NCBI GenBank assembly: GCA_963601575.1
Contig: CAVCFO010000003.1
Span: forward strand, 55,107 to 119,106
Direction of reading: 5' to 3'
DNA from: CAG-238 sp963601575
GTDB taxonomy: Bacteria > Bacillota > Clostridia > Peptostreptococcales > Anaerovoracaceae
DNA: 64,000 nucleotides
A program made the translations under genes and the position numbers. The stretch's first letter is position 1, and each line of letters begins with the position of its first letter. Positions 7,402 to 16,846 of this stretch are shown in pieces. The notes below the pieces were generated by a model. That model was not told where the DNA came from. It searched no databases and saw nothing but the letters and a program-made list of their open reading frames with translations.

Positions 7402-8768
7402 TGAAATTTTCAGATATTTGGAGAATGTGCGCAGATAATCTGAAAAGAAGAAAAGGGCGTACATTTTTGACGGTTCTGGGTGTTTTTATCGGATGCTGTT
7501 CCATCATCGTGATGGTTTCGATCGGTATCGGCATGAGCGAGATGCAGGACCAAATGATTTCAAACATGGGGGATTTGACCATCGTAGAGGTTTACCAGGG
7601 AGGTTCTCAGGATGGACAGACCGTAAAGCTTGACGACAATGCGGTTGACAGCTTTTCGGAAATTGCAGGTGTGCAGGCGGTATATCCAAAGTACGAAAAC
7701 TATGAGTACACTTTTAAGCTGTATGCCGGAGTAAATAACAGATACTGTGCAGAATATGCTACCATTATGGGAGTAAATACCGAAGCCATAGAAGATATGG
7801 GAATAGAAATCATGGAGGGAACCACCGCCGGAAAGGGCAAGGATGAAGGCGTCTGCGGACAATACTTCGAGTATTCTTTCAAAGATACACTCATGCCCGA
7901 CGGAAGCAATACGGTCGACTACTGGTCATATATGTACGACGACCAGGGTAACCAGATCGAAAATCCGGAATTGCCGGATCCATATTTCGATGCCATGTCA
8001 ACTCCTGTAATTATACAGGCGCTGGCAAACGACGCAAATCAGACCGCATATGAGAGAGAAATCAAGATTACCGGAAGAACCAAACAGGATACCGCGAAGG
8101 GATGGGAAACTTCCCAGGGTCTTATGATCAGCGTAGATACCTTTAAGGACATCATTTCAAAGCTGACCGGAGTTCCGGTAGGAAAGACCGAATATACCAG
8201 CATCAGCGTAAAGGCTACGGATATTGACAGCGTAGAAGATGTTGAAGCTGCCATCAAGGCGCTGGGATACAGCACCTCTTCCATGGCAAGCATCCGTGAG
8301 GAGATGCAAAAGAGCGCAAGACAGACTCAAATGATGCTTGGCGGACTTGGCGCGATCTCCCTTTTCGTTGCGGCAATCGGCATTACCAATACCATGATAA
8401 TGTCAATTTCCGAGCGCACAAAGGAGATAGGCATCATGAAGTCCCTGGGCTGCTATATCAGAGACATCCGCGCGCTCTTCCTTATGGAGGCAGGTGCAAT
8501 CGGACTCATGGGCGGAATTTTCGGCAGCATCATCAGCCTATTGGCCTCGTGGATAATAAACATAGTATCCTTTGGCGGAGGCTTTACAAAGGAAGCTCTC
8601 AAGATGGCCATGTTCGGCGGAGAGAATGTTACTCGGGTTTCGGTGGTACCGCTGTGGCTGATTGCATTTGCAATCTGCTTCTCGATAATGATCGGTCTTG
8701 TTTCGGGCTACTACCCGGCAAACAAGGCTGTAAAGATACCGGCACTGGAAGCAATCAAGACAGAATAA
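7401..8768 (+). CDS. FtsX/MacB-like ABC transporter permease
   Basis: 455 residues. It has an N-terminal membrane segment (about 20-42), a large extracytoplasmic MacB-PCD-like domain (about 45-305), and three C-terminal membrane segments in the FtsX domain, including AAIGITNTMIMSISERTKEIGIMKSLG, a coupling-helix region typical of MacB permeases. Two copies would assemble with the ATPase encoded at 4813. The gene starts on the last base of the CARDB gene stop, indicating tight coupling. Confidence 0.9.
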   Translation: MKFSDIWRMCADNLKRRKGRTFLTVLGVFIGCCSIIVMVSIGIGMSEMQDQMISNMGDLTIVEVYQGGSQDGQTVKLDDNAVDSFSEIAGVQAVYPKYENYEYTFKLYAGVNNRYCAEYATIMGVNTEAIEDMGIEIMEGTTAGKGKDEGVCGQYFEYSFKDTLMPDGSNTVDYWSYMYDDQGNQIENPELPDPYFDAMSTPVIIQALANDANQTAYEREIKITGRTKQDTAKGWETSQGLMISVDTFKDIISKLTGVPVGKTEYTSISVKATDIDSVEDVEAAIKALGYSTSSMASIREEMQKSARQTQMMLGGLGAISLFVAAIGITNTMIMSISERTKEIGIMKSLGCYIRDIRALFLMEAGAIGLMGGIFGSIISLLASWIINIVSFGGGFTKEALKMAMFGGENVTRVSVVPLWLIAFAICFSIMIGLVSGYYPANKAVKIPALEAIKTE

Positions 8769-8824
8769 AAAAGTAGCTTGGCAAGCTCCGCTGCTAGGCC
8801 CGAAAATGAAAGAGGTGATGCATC

Positions 8825-9286
8825 ATGAGGTGCCCGTTTTGCAGTAATCCCGATACGAAAGTTATAGACTCGCGTCCCACAGACGAGGGGTATGCGATCA
8901 GGCGCCGCAGAGGCTGCGACAGCTGCGGCAGGCGATTTACCACATTCGAAAAGGTCGAGGAGACGATACTCATGGTAGTCAAAAAGGACTCCCGAAGAGA
9001 GGTATTCGACCGAAACAAGATACTGAACGGAATCGTCAAGGCATGCGAAAAGAGACCGGTTTCGATGACGCAGATCGAGGACATGGTCAGCGATATAGAG
9101 AAAACCCTTGCAAACCTCATGGAAAAGGAGGTTACAAGCGACTATATCGGAGAGCTTGTGATGGAACAGCTCAAAAAGGTCGATGAGGTCGCCTATGTGC
9201 GCTTCGCATCGGTTTATAGGCAATTCACGGATGTAAATACATTCATCAGCGAAATCGAAAAACTAATCGGAAAGCAGGACAAATAA
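8825..9286 (+). CDS. nrdR: Transcriptional repressor NrdR
   Basis: 153 residues. The N-terminal zinc ribbon has Cys3, Cys6, Cys31 and Cys34 (RCPFC and CDSCGRRF). The ATP-cone domain spans about 45-140 and begins at VVKKDSRREVFDRNKI. NrdR senses ATP/dATP and represses ribonucleotide reductase genes by binding NrdR boxes. No nrd gene is in this window, so its targets lie elsewhere. AAAGAGGTG upstream serves as ribosome binding site. Confidence 0.96.
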   Translation: MRCPFCSNPDTKVIDSRPTDEGYAIRRRRGCDSCGRRFTTFEKVEETILMVVKKDSRREVFDRNKILNGIVKACEKRPVSMTQIEDMVSDIEKTLANLMEKEVTSDYIGELVMEQLKKVDEVAYVRFASVYRQFTDVNTFISEIEKLIGKQDK

Positions 9287-9288
9287 GA

Positions 9289-9942
9289 ATGACTATGAGA
9301 ACTTTTCAGATCGCCATAGACGGCCCTAGCGGTGCCGGAAAATCAACCATCGCAAAGGCTGTAGCAAAGAAACTCGGGATAGAATATATCGATACCGGCG
9401 CCATGTATAGAGCCATAGGCCTCAAGATGCATAGGCTCGGGATTCCGATGCTGGAGGCAGAGCCGCTCCTTGCGATGCTTGGTGATACGGATATAGATTT
9501 TGCAAATGAACATATATATCTTGACGGAGAGGATGTTAGCAGCCTCATCAGAACCCAGGAAATCTCAAAGGCGGCCTCCGACTGTTCGGCCTTCCTTTCC
9601 GTAAGGCGAAAGCTCGTGGCACTTCAGCAGAAGATGGCGCGCGAAAAGAGCGTGATCATGGACGGAAGGGACATCGGCACGGTGGTTTTGAAGGACGCGC
9701 CGTACAAGTTTTTCCTGACGGCAGATGATGAGGAGCGCGCAAGAAGGCGCCACGCGGAGCTTGTTGCAAAGGGCCAGGATATAAGCTTCGAAGAAGTGCT
9801 TATGCAGCTAAGAGAGCGGGATCATAACGATTCTACCAGAGAGGTTATCCCTCTTCGCAAGGCAGACGATGCTGAGGAGATAGACAGCACGAACATGACT
9901 ATCCGGGAAGTCGTGGACTATATCTGCGGCAAGATAAAATAA
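9289..9942 (+). CDS. cmk: Cytidylate kinase
   Basis: 217 residues, standard for bacterial CMP kinase, which makes CDP/dCDP from CMP/dCMP. The P-loop is GPSGAGKST (about 12-20). YIDTGAMYRA, MDGRDIGTVVLKDAPYKFFL and the lid region DHNDSTREVIPLRKADDA are characteristic. Initiation could be at 9289 or at the ATG at 9295. It lies two bases after nrdR, giving a small nucleotide-metabolism operon that ends in a strong terminator at 9953. Confidence 0.96.
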   Translation: MTMRTFQIAIDGPSGAGKSTIAKAVAKKLGIEYIDTGAMYRAIGLKMHRLGIPMLEAEPLLAMLGDTDIDFANEHIYLDGEDVSSLIRTQEISKAASDCSAFLSVRRKLVALQQKMAREKSVIMDGRDIGTVVLKDAPYKFFLTADDEERARRRHAELVAKGQDISFEEVLMQLRERDHNDSTREVIPLRKADDAEEIDSTNMTIREVVDYICGKIK

Positions 9943-9952
9943 AAGAACAAGC

Positions 9953-9991
9953 AAATCCTTCTCAGGGGCTACCCCGGAGGAGGATTTTTTT
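9953..9991 (+). terminator. Rho-independent terminator after cmk
   Basis: AAATCCT at 9953-9959 pairs with AGGATTT at 9981-9987, with an inner CTC/GAG and GGGG/CCCC stem, followed by a run of T. Strong candidate. Confidence 0.85.
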
Positions 9992-10049
9992 CGCGGCAGA
10001 GCTTGCCCTGCCTTCATCCCAAAAACACAAAATAATGCACCGAGAATGC

Positions 10050-10078
10050 TTGTACTTGTGTCAAAAAAATGATATAAT
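10050..10078 (+). promoter_or_regulatory. Sigma-A-type promoter upstream of radC
   Basis: TTGTAC at 10050-10055 and TATAAT at 10073-10078 with a 17-base spacer, about 84 bases before the radC start. Confidence 0.7.
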
Positions 10079-10161
10079 TCTATATCTAATGTATTCTGAC
10101 AAAATGGGATTTGTATGTTCACAGACAGGGGTTTTCGCTTTTGACAAAAGGGGGAACCGAG

Positions 10162-10845
10162 ATGAAAATGAAAATGCTTCCGCAGGAAGAAAGACCTGTG
10201 GAAAAGGCAGAGTTCTGCGGAGTAGGAGCACTGTCGAATATTGAGCTTGTAGCGATATTGCTAGGCTCGGGAACGCGCGAAAAGTCCGCTATGGGACTCG
10301 CGGAGGAAATAATCTCCGCAAGTGATGAGGGGATTTCTTTTCTGGCGGATTGCACGGTAGACGAGCTAAAGGCCATCAAGGGCGTCGGCAGCACGAAGGC
10401 TACCCGAGTCCTGGCCGGAATCGAGCTCGGAAGACGTGTATCACAAGGGCCTTCCGGCAGCAGGCGCCAAATACATAGGGCAGAGGATGTAGCAAATTTC
10501 TTTATGAGAGAATTGCGCCACGAAAAGAAAGAAAATTTCAAGGCTGTCTTGCTCAACGCAAAGGGCCAGATCATATCCGTCGAATCAATTTCTGTTGGAG
10601 ATCTGACCATGGCACCCGTGCATCCCAGAGAGGGATTCCGCCAGGCGGTCAAAAAGAGCGCAGCGGCGGTGATTTTTGTACATAACCATCCCAGCGGAGA
10701 CGCAATGCCAAGCGAAGAAGATATTGAAATCACCAGACGCCTCATGGCATGCGGAACGCTCCTTGGGATCAAGGTCGTGGATCATATAGTAATAGGAGAT
10801 AATAGATATCGCAGCATTGCGGCGATGATAGATTCACAAGAGTAG
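10162..10845 (+). CDS. radC: RadC/UPF0758 family JAB-domain protein
   Basis: 227 residues. It has an N-terminal helix-hairpin-helix region (ALSNIELVAILLGSG; IKGVGSTKATRVLAGIELGRR) and a C-terminal JAB1/MPN metal-binding domain with the motif VHNHPSGDAMPSEED (HxH...D). The biochemical role is unresolved; the historic link to DNA repair is doubtful. The start at 10162 follows AAGGGGG, whereas the upstream in-frame ATG at 10111 lacks a ribosome site. It precedes mreB, a very common bacterial gene order. Confidence 0.93.
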   Translation: MKMKMLPQEERPVEKAEFCGVGALSNIELVAILLGSGTREKSAMGLAEEIISASDEGISFLADCTVDELKAIKGVGSTKATRVLAGIELGRRVSQGPSGSRRQIHRAEDVANFFMRELRHEKKENFKAVLLNAKGQIISVESISVGDLTMAPVHPREGFRQAVKKSAAAVIFVHNHPSGDAMPSEEDIEITRRLMACGTLLGIKVVDHIVIGDNRYRSIAAMIDSQE

Positions 10846-10920
10846 AAAGCAAGAATAGAAAAAGAAAGAATAGAAAGTATAATAAGTTCAAGAATTGTCT
10901 TAGTTAACGGAGGTAAAAAA

Positions 10921-11964
10921 ATGTGCAGTTTATTCAAAGCTAAAGATATGGGAATTGACCTTGGTACGGCCAACACGCTTATTTATGTGAAGGGTAGCGG
11001 CATCGTGCTCAACGAGCCATCTGTAATTGCGGTAGATACCCGGCAGGCGAAAACCATTGCGGTAGGAGCTCATGCCAAGGAGATGCTGGGAAAGGCCCCC
11101 GCAAACATTTCCGTGGTAAGACCTCTGCAGGACGGAGTTATTTCGGATTTCGACAGGACGGCAGACATGCTCAAGGCATTCCTGGAATCTGCACTCAAGA
11201 TAAAGAGAATCAGAAACTTCAGAGTAGTAGTCGGAGTCCCGAGCGGAGTTACCGAGGTCGAAAAGAGAGCGGTAGAAGAGATAGTTAGGCAGATGGGCGC
11301 AACCGAGGTATTCATCCTGGAGGAGCCTATGGCTGCCGCAATCGGCGCGGGAATGCCGGTTGACGGAAGCGACGGATGCATGATCGCAGACATAGGCGGT
11401 GGCACCACAGACGTTGCAATTATAGCGCTTGGCGGCGTGGTAACAAGCACCTCCATAAGGCATGCCGGTGATAAGATGAACGAGGCAATTATCCAATATA
11501 TGAGAAAAAGGCATTCACTCTTTATCGGAGAGCGCACGGCAGAACAGCTCAAGATTAACATCGGCTGCGCATGCATGGACGAGGACGAGGACGGAAACGA
11601 AATTATCACAACCATGGATGCCAGAGGACGCGACATCATCTCCGGGCTCCCGAAAACGCTGGCTGTTAGCAACAAGGACATTATGCTGGCGCTTGAGGAA
11701 TCGATCGACATCATCGTCGATGCGATCAAAGCCACCATCGAGAAGGCACCGCCGGAAATCGCAGCGGATATCGCAGAACACGGAATGCTTCTGTCCGGAG
11801 GTGGAGGCAAGATCCGTAACCTCGACAAATTGATCAAGAAGAGAACCGATATGGATGTAAGAGTTGCAGAAAACGCCTTCGAGGCGGTTGCGGAGGGCAC
11901 CGGAATGAGCCTTGAAGATATTGAGAAACTCAAGATTTATGCCCAAAGCGGCAAGAAGAGATAG
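10921..11964 (+). CDS. mreB: Rod shape-determining protein MreB
   Basis: 347 residues, actin-fold ATPase that forms membrane-bound filaments guiding lateral wall synthesis. The phosphate-1 motif is GIDLGTANTLIYV (residues 11-23). Phosphate-2 (IADIGGGTTDVAII) and the adenosine motif (LSGGGGKIRNLD) follow. GGAGG lies 7 bases before the ATG. MreB and Mbl paralogues cannot be separated with certainty, but linkage with mreC and mreD supports MreB. Confidence 0.97.
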   Translation: MCSLFKAKDMGIDLGTANTLIYVKGSGIVLNEPSVIAVDTRQAKTIAVGAHAKEMLGKAPANISVVRPLQDGVISDFDRTADMLKAFLESALKIKRIRNFRVVVGVPSGVTEVEKRAVEEIVRQMGATEVFILEEPMAAAIGAGMPVDGSDGCMIADIGGGTTDVAIIALGGVVTSTSIRHAGDKMNEAIIQYMRKRHSLFIGERTAEQLKINIGCACMDEDEDGNEIITTMDARGRDIISGLPKTLAVSNKDIMLALEESIDIIVDAIKATIEKAPPEIAADIAEHGMLLSGGGGKIRNLDKLIKKRTDMDVRVAENAFEAVAEGTGMSLEDIEKLKIYAQSGKKR

Positions 11965-11970
11965 ACGAAG

Positions 11971-12789
11971 ATGAGATGGTTTGGTGAACACAAATTAACG
12001 ACGCTTGTGCTGGCAATATTACTGGCACTTGGAATCATATTCGGAATTTCCATCGCGCGCGGGGGTAGCGGGACCGAAGCCTCGGGAGTTTTGAACCGGG
12101 GAATGAATGTTATCTCCGGCGGGCTCGGCTCGGTTGCGGGCACGATAAAGGACAATGTCACCGGGATTTTCTCATACCGAAAACTCCAGGCTGAGGTAGA
12201 ATCCCTGCAGGAGGAAAATAACTCCCTAAAAAAGCAGCTCACCGAGGCAAAGCTCGAAAAGGATCAGCTCAGGCAGCTTACGGAGCTTTCGCAGCTTCTC
12301 AACTACGAGTATACGAAGAAAGAATTCAAGCTTGTTTCGGCTGATGTAACCTCGCTTGACGGAGCAAATTGGACGAACATTTTCACCATAAATGTCGGTA
12401 CGGAGGAAGGAGTTAAGATCGGCGATGCTGTCGTGAACGGTATGGGGCTTATAGGAAAGGTCCAGGATGCCGGAAAACACTGGGCGAAGGTGATTTCTAT
12501 CATCGACGACGACAGCAAGGTCAGTTTCAAGCTCGCACGCGACAGCAAGCAGCTTGGCGTGGTCGAGGGAAATTCCATGGGAGAGATTAGCGGATATATG
12601 CTCGACGCAGACTCCCTGGTTTCTCAGGGGGATACATTGATCACCTCTGGCCTGGGCACATATCCGGAAGGACTCGAAATAGGTACGGTTCAGGATGTCT
12701 CATATAACAGCAACACCATGCTGAAGGAAATAACCGTAGAGACCGCTGCCGATTTTAAGAGCATAGAAAAGGTTTCGGTGATTATATGA
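11971..12789 (+). CDS. mreC: Rod shape-determining protein MreC
   Basis: 272 residues. It has one N-terminal membrane segment (about 12-30), a coiled coil (about 65-105, LQAEVESLQEENNSLKKQL), and a C-terminal beta-barrel domain with VGTEEGVKIGDAVVNGMGLIGKV and the ITSGLGTYPEGLEIGTV block. MreC links MreB, MreD and the PBP/RodA complex outside the membrane. It begins 6 bases after mreB and its stop overlaps mreD by 4. Confidence 0.95.
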   Translation: MRWFGEHKLTTLVLAILLALGIIFGISIARGGSGTEASGVLNRGMNVISGGLGSVAGTIKDNVTGIFSYRKLQAEVESLQEENNSLKKQLTEAKLEKDQLRQLTELSQLLNYEYTKKEFKLVSADVTSLDGANWTNIFTINVGTEEGVKIGDAVVNGMGLIGKVQDAGKHWAKVISIIDDDSKVSFKLARDSKQLGVVEGNSMGEISGYMLDADSLVSQGDTLITSGLGTYPEGLEIGTVQDVSYNSNTMLKEITVETAADFKSIEKVSVII

Positions 12790-13292
12790 GTATGAGCTAC
12801 CGAAAGGCCGGGGCGATGTTCCTGGCAGCATTCCTTACGCAGACCTCACTACTGAATTTGTTTATGATCAGAGGATATACACCGCATTTGATCCTGTGTC
12901 TGGTTGTCGTGCTGTCTTTCTTGTACAAAAATCGGACTTATGGCATCATTTTCGGTGCGCTTTTCGGATTGCTATATGACATTTGCTTTAGCAGCGTGAC
13001 AGGCCCTACGGCGATTTGCCTTGTGGTTGTGGCTACGCTGACATTGCTCATCAGAGAATATGCCAATATCGAAAATATCATAAATATGTGGATCGTGGCA
13101 ACACTCTCCGTCATGGCCTACTACCTTATGAGCTGGGTACTTTTTCACCTGGCGGGAAATCCGATCGGCATCGTTTATATACTAAAAAAACTGCCGGGCG
13201 AGTATATTTATTCGCTCATTGTTATCACAATATTATATTTGATTTTGATTAGAACTGCGGCAAAACATCGCAAAGACAGGTATTTTAGATGA
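12786..13292 (+). CDS. mreD: Rod shape-determining protein MreD
   Basis: 168 residues, almost entirely hydrophobic with five or six membrane segments and a short basic end. GIIFGALFGLLYDICF is the characteristic MreD segment. It overlaps mreC and the PBP gene by 4 bases at each end, so the whole cluster is translationally linked. Confidence 0.92.
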   Translation: MSMSYRKAGAMFLAAFLTQTSLLNLFMIRGYTPHLILCLVVVLSFLYKNRTYGIIFGALFGLLYDICFSSVTGPTAICLVVVATLTLLIREYANIENIINMWIVATLSVMAYYLMSWVLFHLAGNPIGIVYILKKLPGEYIYSLIVITILYLILIRTAAKHRKDRYFR

Positions 13293-16078
13293 ACAAAAAA
13301 CTGCCAAATTCCAGACTTTATCAAGTAATAGGGCTCGTGATAATCCTTATGCTTCTGCTTTGCATAAGGCTTTTTGTGCTTACGGTCATTCAGCAGGAAA
13401 AGTGGGAGGCTTCGGCGGAAAGCCAGAATACGAAAGAGGTGGTGACCGCAGCCCCCAGAGGAGAAATCCTCGATCGCTATGGGAGGCTCCTGGCAGGAAA
13501 CAAGCAGATTTTTACGGTGACCTTCAATGTAAGCGGAATGGACACCCGGCAGATAAACGATTCCTGCTATTCGCTGGTCAAGCTTCTGGAAAAAAACGGC
13601 GATGAGTATGTGGACAATTTTCCGATAAAGATCACAAAGAGCGGGAAATTCTACTACACATACGATTCTGACAAAAAGAAATGGCTAAAATCTCTGGGAC
13701 TTGATAAGGATGCTACGGCAGAAGAAGCCCTGGCGCTGCTCAGAAAAAAATATGACATAAGTGCCGAGCTTGACCGTTTCGAGGCAGCTAAAGAGCTCCA
13801 GGAGAAATATAGCATTTGGCCACCGATAATCACCAAGAGCATGACGTTCTCATATGACTCTAAGAAGCAGAGCTTTATCGAAAAATACGACCTCTATGTT
13901 ATGGATACGGACGAAAACGGAAAGCAGGTTAAGCGCACGGATCTGTCCGCAAAAGAAGCCTTCATGGCGCTCCGCGAAAAATATAGCATAGATGAGGAGC
14001 TGACGGATAGGCAGGCTCGCAAGATCTTTGTCATACGCGAAGAGATAAAGAATATCGGCTACAACAAATACCGCTCAAGCACCATTGCAAGCGGGGTCTG
14101 CGACGAAACAGTTGCATATATCGAAGAGATGGGAGACGTATTAAAGGGCGTTGAGATCGCATCGGAGACAGTGAGATATTATCCAAACGGCTCGCTGCTT
14201 TCGCATGTTCTTGGCTATATGGGAAGCATCTCAGACTCCCAGTACGAGGAATATGTAACAGAAAAGGGCTATAGCGCCGATGACCTCATCGGAAAAGACG
14301 GAATAGAGGCGACCATGGAATCCAAGCTCAGGGGAACGGACGGAATCAAGAGCATCCTCGTAAACAGCTCCGGCGACTATGTGGATACCATAAGCCAGAC
14401 GGAGCCTGTGGCAGGCAAGAATGTCTATCTTACCATAGATGCCGACCTGCAGGAATTTGCCGAAAGCTGTCTTGAGAAGTGTATAAAGGCGGTCAAATCA
14501 GGCGGAGTATATAAGAGCAAATATGGCAACAGAACGCTCAGAAAATATTCGAATTGCGGCTCGGGGGCTGTAGTTGCAATAGATGTGGAAACGGCAGATG
14601 TCCTTGCCATGGCAAGCTATCCGGACTTTGATCCTAACATCTTTGCCGAGGGTATATCCACGAAGGACTGGGCATCCGTGCAGAGCACGAACCCGCGGGA
14701 TTCACTTGCGCCTACCCCGCTATATAATATAGCAACAAGCAGCGCGGTGCAGCCGGGCTCCACATTTAAGCCTATTACGGCGGTAGCCGCCCTCAAATGC
14801 GGCCTTGACCCGAATCGCAGGATATATGACGGCAATTATATCGAGCTTGGCGGAAGGCGCTTCGGTTGCGCAAACTACAACAGCGGCATCGGTTCTCATG
14901 GCTATGAGACCTTGATCCAAGGTATCCAGAATTCCTGCAACTACTATTTTTATTGTATAGGAACAGGAATCGACTGGAATTCGAAGTCTTCGCTCGGATA
15001 TAAGAGCAAGATTTCCATCGAAAAGATCATGGAGGTGGCAAAGGAATTCGGCCTCGGCGAAAAGACGGGAATCGAGCTTTATGAAGTTACAACGCCTCTT
15101 GCTTCGAAGGAGCGCAAGATGGAATCCATGAAAAATTCTCTCTGGAATGCTCTTTACTATAGCGGAAACAAATATTGGCCGAAGTCCACCACCAAGGATG
15201 ATGCGAAATTCAGAGAGGAAATCGATACGATAGCAGGCTGGATCGAAGAAAATCCTGAGCGCGATGAGATTATAAGCAGGCTAAAGAACGAGACCACTGT
15301 CAAGAGTTCAAAAATAGAGACACTTGCGGATGTCTGCAAATATTCCTACTTCAATCAGGCAGAGTGGGGAACGGGCGACGAGTTCAACATATCCATCGGG
15401 CAAGGTGATAATGCCTATACGCCGCTGCAGATGGCAAACTATATCGCAACCCTCGGAAACGACGGAAAGCGTAACCAGGTCAGCATAGTCAAGGGCATCG
15501 AAGGTGAGGGCAAGACGAAAAAGGACGATCCATACGAGATCGATGCGGACAAGTCGGATCTTATGACCGTAATCGAGGGAATGAAGCTGGTAGTCAAGAA
15601 CGGCACCCTGGCATCTACCTTTGCAAACTTTCCTATAGAGGTTGCCGGAAAAACCGGAACCGCACAGAGGGACGGATATATCAATCCGAAGGATGAGGTT
15701 TCGTATGTTAAAAATCATCTTTCGGCTATCGCACCGGGGATATCCTGGTCCAGCGTCCAAAAGCAAATGAAGAAGATGATGAAGGAGGACCCCGTGAGCT
15801 ATCCGACAGAAAATGATGCCGTGGATCAGGCACTGATTACGGTAAGCAACCGCACGGTAAGCCAGTCGAAGATCAATCAATATAAGGATACTTATGATAA
15901 CTTTGCTTGGACCGTCGCCATGGCGCCTGCCGACAATCCGAAGATTGCGGTTGTTGTCCTGCTGGTTCAAGGAGGCATGTCCTATAATGCAGCGCCGGTT
16001 GCAAGGGATATAATCGGCCAGTACCTGCAGGTGGAAGCCAAAACAGGCACACTTGATCTATCAAACAAAATAAACTAA
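13289..16078 (+). CDS. mrdA: Class B penicillin-binding protein (PBP2/MrdA type), unusually long
   Basis: 929 residues, versus roughly 600-700 for common PBP2. The membrane anchor is at 12-34. The pedestal motif APRGEILDRYGRLLAG is at about 55-70. The transpeptidase motifs are STFK (nucleophile Ser491), SCN (Ser549) and KTGT (Lys788). The extra length lies in two places: charged, Lys/Tyr-rich insertions in the pedestal (about 105-250) and an insertion between the SxN and KTG motifs (about 600-690). It cross-links peptidoglycan with RodA in the elongasome; rodA lies nearby on the opposite strand. Confidence 0.94.
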   Translation: MNKKLPNSRLYQVIGLVIILMLLLCIRLFVLTVIQQEKWEASAESQNTKEVVTAAPRGEILDRYGRLLAGNKQIFTVTFNVSGMDTRQINDSCYSLVKLLEKNGDEYVDNFPIKITKSGKFYYTYDSDKKKWLKSLGLDKDATAEEALALLRKKYDISAELDRFEAAKELQEKYSIWPPIITKSMTFSYDSKKQSFIEKYDLYVMDTDENGKQVKRTDLSAKEAFMALREKYSIDEELTDRQARKIFVIREEIKNIGYNKYRSSTIASGVCDETVAYIEEMGDVLKGVEIASETVRYYPNGSLLSHVLGYMGSISDSQYEEYVTEKGYSADDLIGKDGIEATMESKLRGTDGIKSILVNSSGDYVDTISQTEPVAGKNVYLTIDADLQEFAESCLEKCIKAVKSGGVYKSKYGNRTLRKYSNCGSGAVVAIDVETADVLAMASYPDFDPNIFAEGISTKDWASVQSTNPRDSLAPTPLYNIATSSAVQPGSTFKPITAVAALKCGLDPNRRIYDGNYIELGGRRFGCANYNSGIGSHGYETLIQGIQNSCNYYFYCIGTGIDWNSKSSLGYKSKISIEKIMEVAKEFGLGEKTGIELYEVTTPLASKERKMESMKNSLWNALYYSGNKYWPKSTTKDDAKFREEIDTIAGWIEENPERDEIISRLKNETTVKSSKIETLADVCKYSYFNQAEWGTGDEFNISIGQGDNAYTPLQMANYIATLGNDGKRNQVSIVKGIEGEGKTKKDDPYEIDADKSDLMTVIEGMKLVVKNGTLASTFANFPIEVAGKTGTAQRDGYINPKDEVSYVKNHLSAIAPGISWSSVQKQMKKMMKEDPVSYPTENDAVDQALITVSNRTVSQSKINQYKDTYDNFAWTVAMAPADNPKIAVVVLLVQGGMSYNAAPVARDIIGQYLQVEAKTGTLDLSNKIN

Positions 16079-16111
16079 TTCATATAAACCTTTGTAGGAG
16101 AAGAAAGAATA

Positions 16112-16846
16112 ATGGGAAGAACTATTGCAATTGTTTCGGGAAAAGGCGGAACCGGCAAGACGATGTTTGCCGCAAATTTGGGTGCCACGCTGGCAAAGAT
16201 GGGAAAGCGTGTGATACTCGTTGATATGGACGCGGGTCTTAGAAATCTCGACCTTTATCTCGGGCTGGAAAATAGAGTCGTATATGATGTAAATGATGTT
16301 ATGAACGGAGTTTGCAGAATTCGCCAGGCGATAATCAAAGATAAGATGTTCCCGGGTCTGTCATTTATGGCGGCATCTCCCAGGAGAGATGAGGGGGATC
16401 TCACGCCGCTTCACTCGAGGGTTTTGTGCAGGAAGCTTGCAGAGAAATTTGACTATGTGATACTCGACTCGCCTGCGGGCGTAGACGACGGACTTGACAT
16501 GGTTCTGGGCGGAGCCGAAGAGGTGATTGTGGTTATAAATCCTGAAATTTCTTCGATCCGTGACAGCGAGCTTGTTAGCAATGTGCTGAAGTCCAAGGGA
16601 ATCCAAAATATTTATTATGTAATAAACAAAATAAATATCAAGCTGATAAACTCAGGCTTCGCGCCGAGCATGGAGGATGTCACCCGAGGCATAGCAAATA
16701 GAGTAATCGGCCTCATAAGGGAGGATGAGAATATTCATATTTCGACGAATTTGGGGCTTCCGGTTGTCTTCAAGGAGAATACATATATAGCCGCAAATTT
16801 CCGCAAAATCGCAAGCAGAATCGATAGGATGCGAGGCGCAAACTAA
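16112..16846 (+). CDS. minD: MinD-like site-determining ATPase
   Basis: 244 residues. The deviant Walker A is GKGGTGKT (10-17), with the signature lysine Lys11. DMDAGLRNLDLYLGLE and the switch/Walker B region YVILDSPAGVDDGL are standard. The C-terminal segment AANFRKIASRIDRM could be the amphipathic membrane-targeting helix. MinD binds membranes with ATP and recruits MinC. Neither minC nor minE is adjacent, unlike many clostridial mre-min clusters. Its stop codon interlocks with that of rodA on the other strand (shared CTAA). Confidence 0.93.
   Translation: MGRTIAIVSGKGGTGKTMFAANLGATLAKMGKRVILVDMDAGLRNLDLYLGLENRVVYDVNDVMNGVCRIRQAIIKDKMFPGLSFMAASPRRDEGDLTPLHSRVLCRKLAEKFDYVILDSPAGVDDGLDMVLGGAEEVIVVINPEISSIRDSELVSNVLKSKGIQNIYYVINKINIKLINSGFAPSMEDVTRGIANRVIGLIREDENIHISTNLGLPVVFKENTYIAANFRKIASRIDRMRGAN

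Noticed and set aside
10878..10883. TATAAT upstream of mreB as a separate promoter
   Set aside because: No acceptable -35 lies at the right distance, so mreB may be read from the radC promoter; not listed as a feature.
11070..11933. 287-residue minus-strand open frame inside mreB
   Set aside because: It is fully antisense to a clear mreB with all actin-fold motifs, has a low-complexity Ser/Ile/Pro translation, and no ribosome site.
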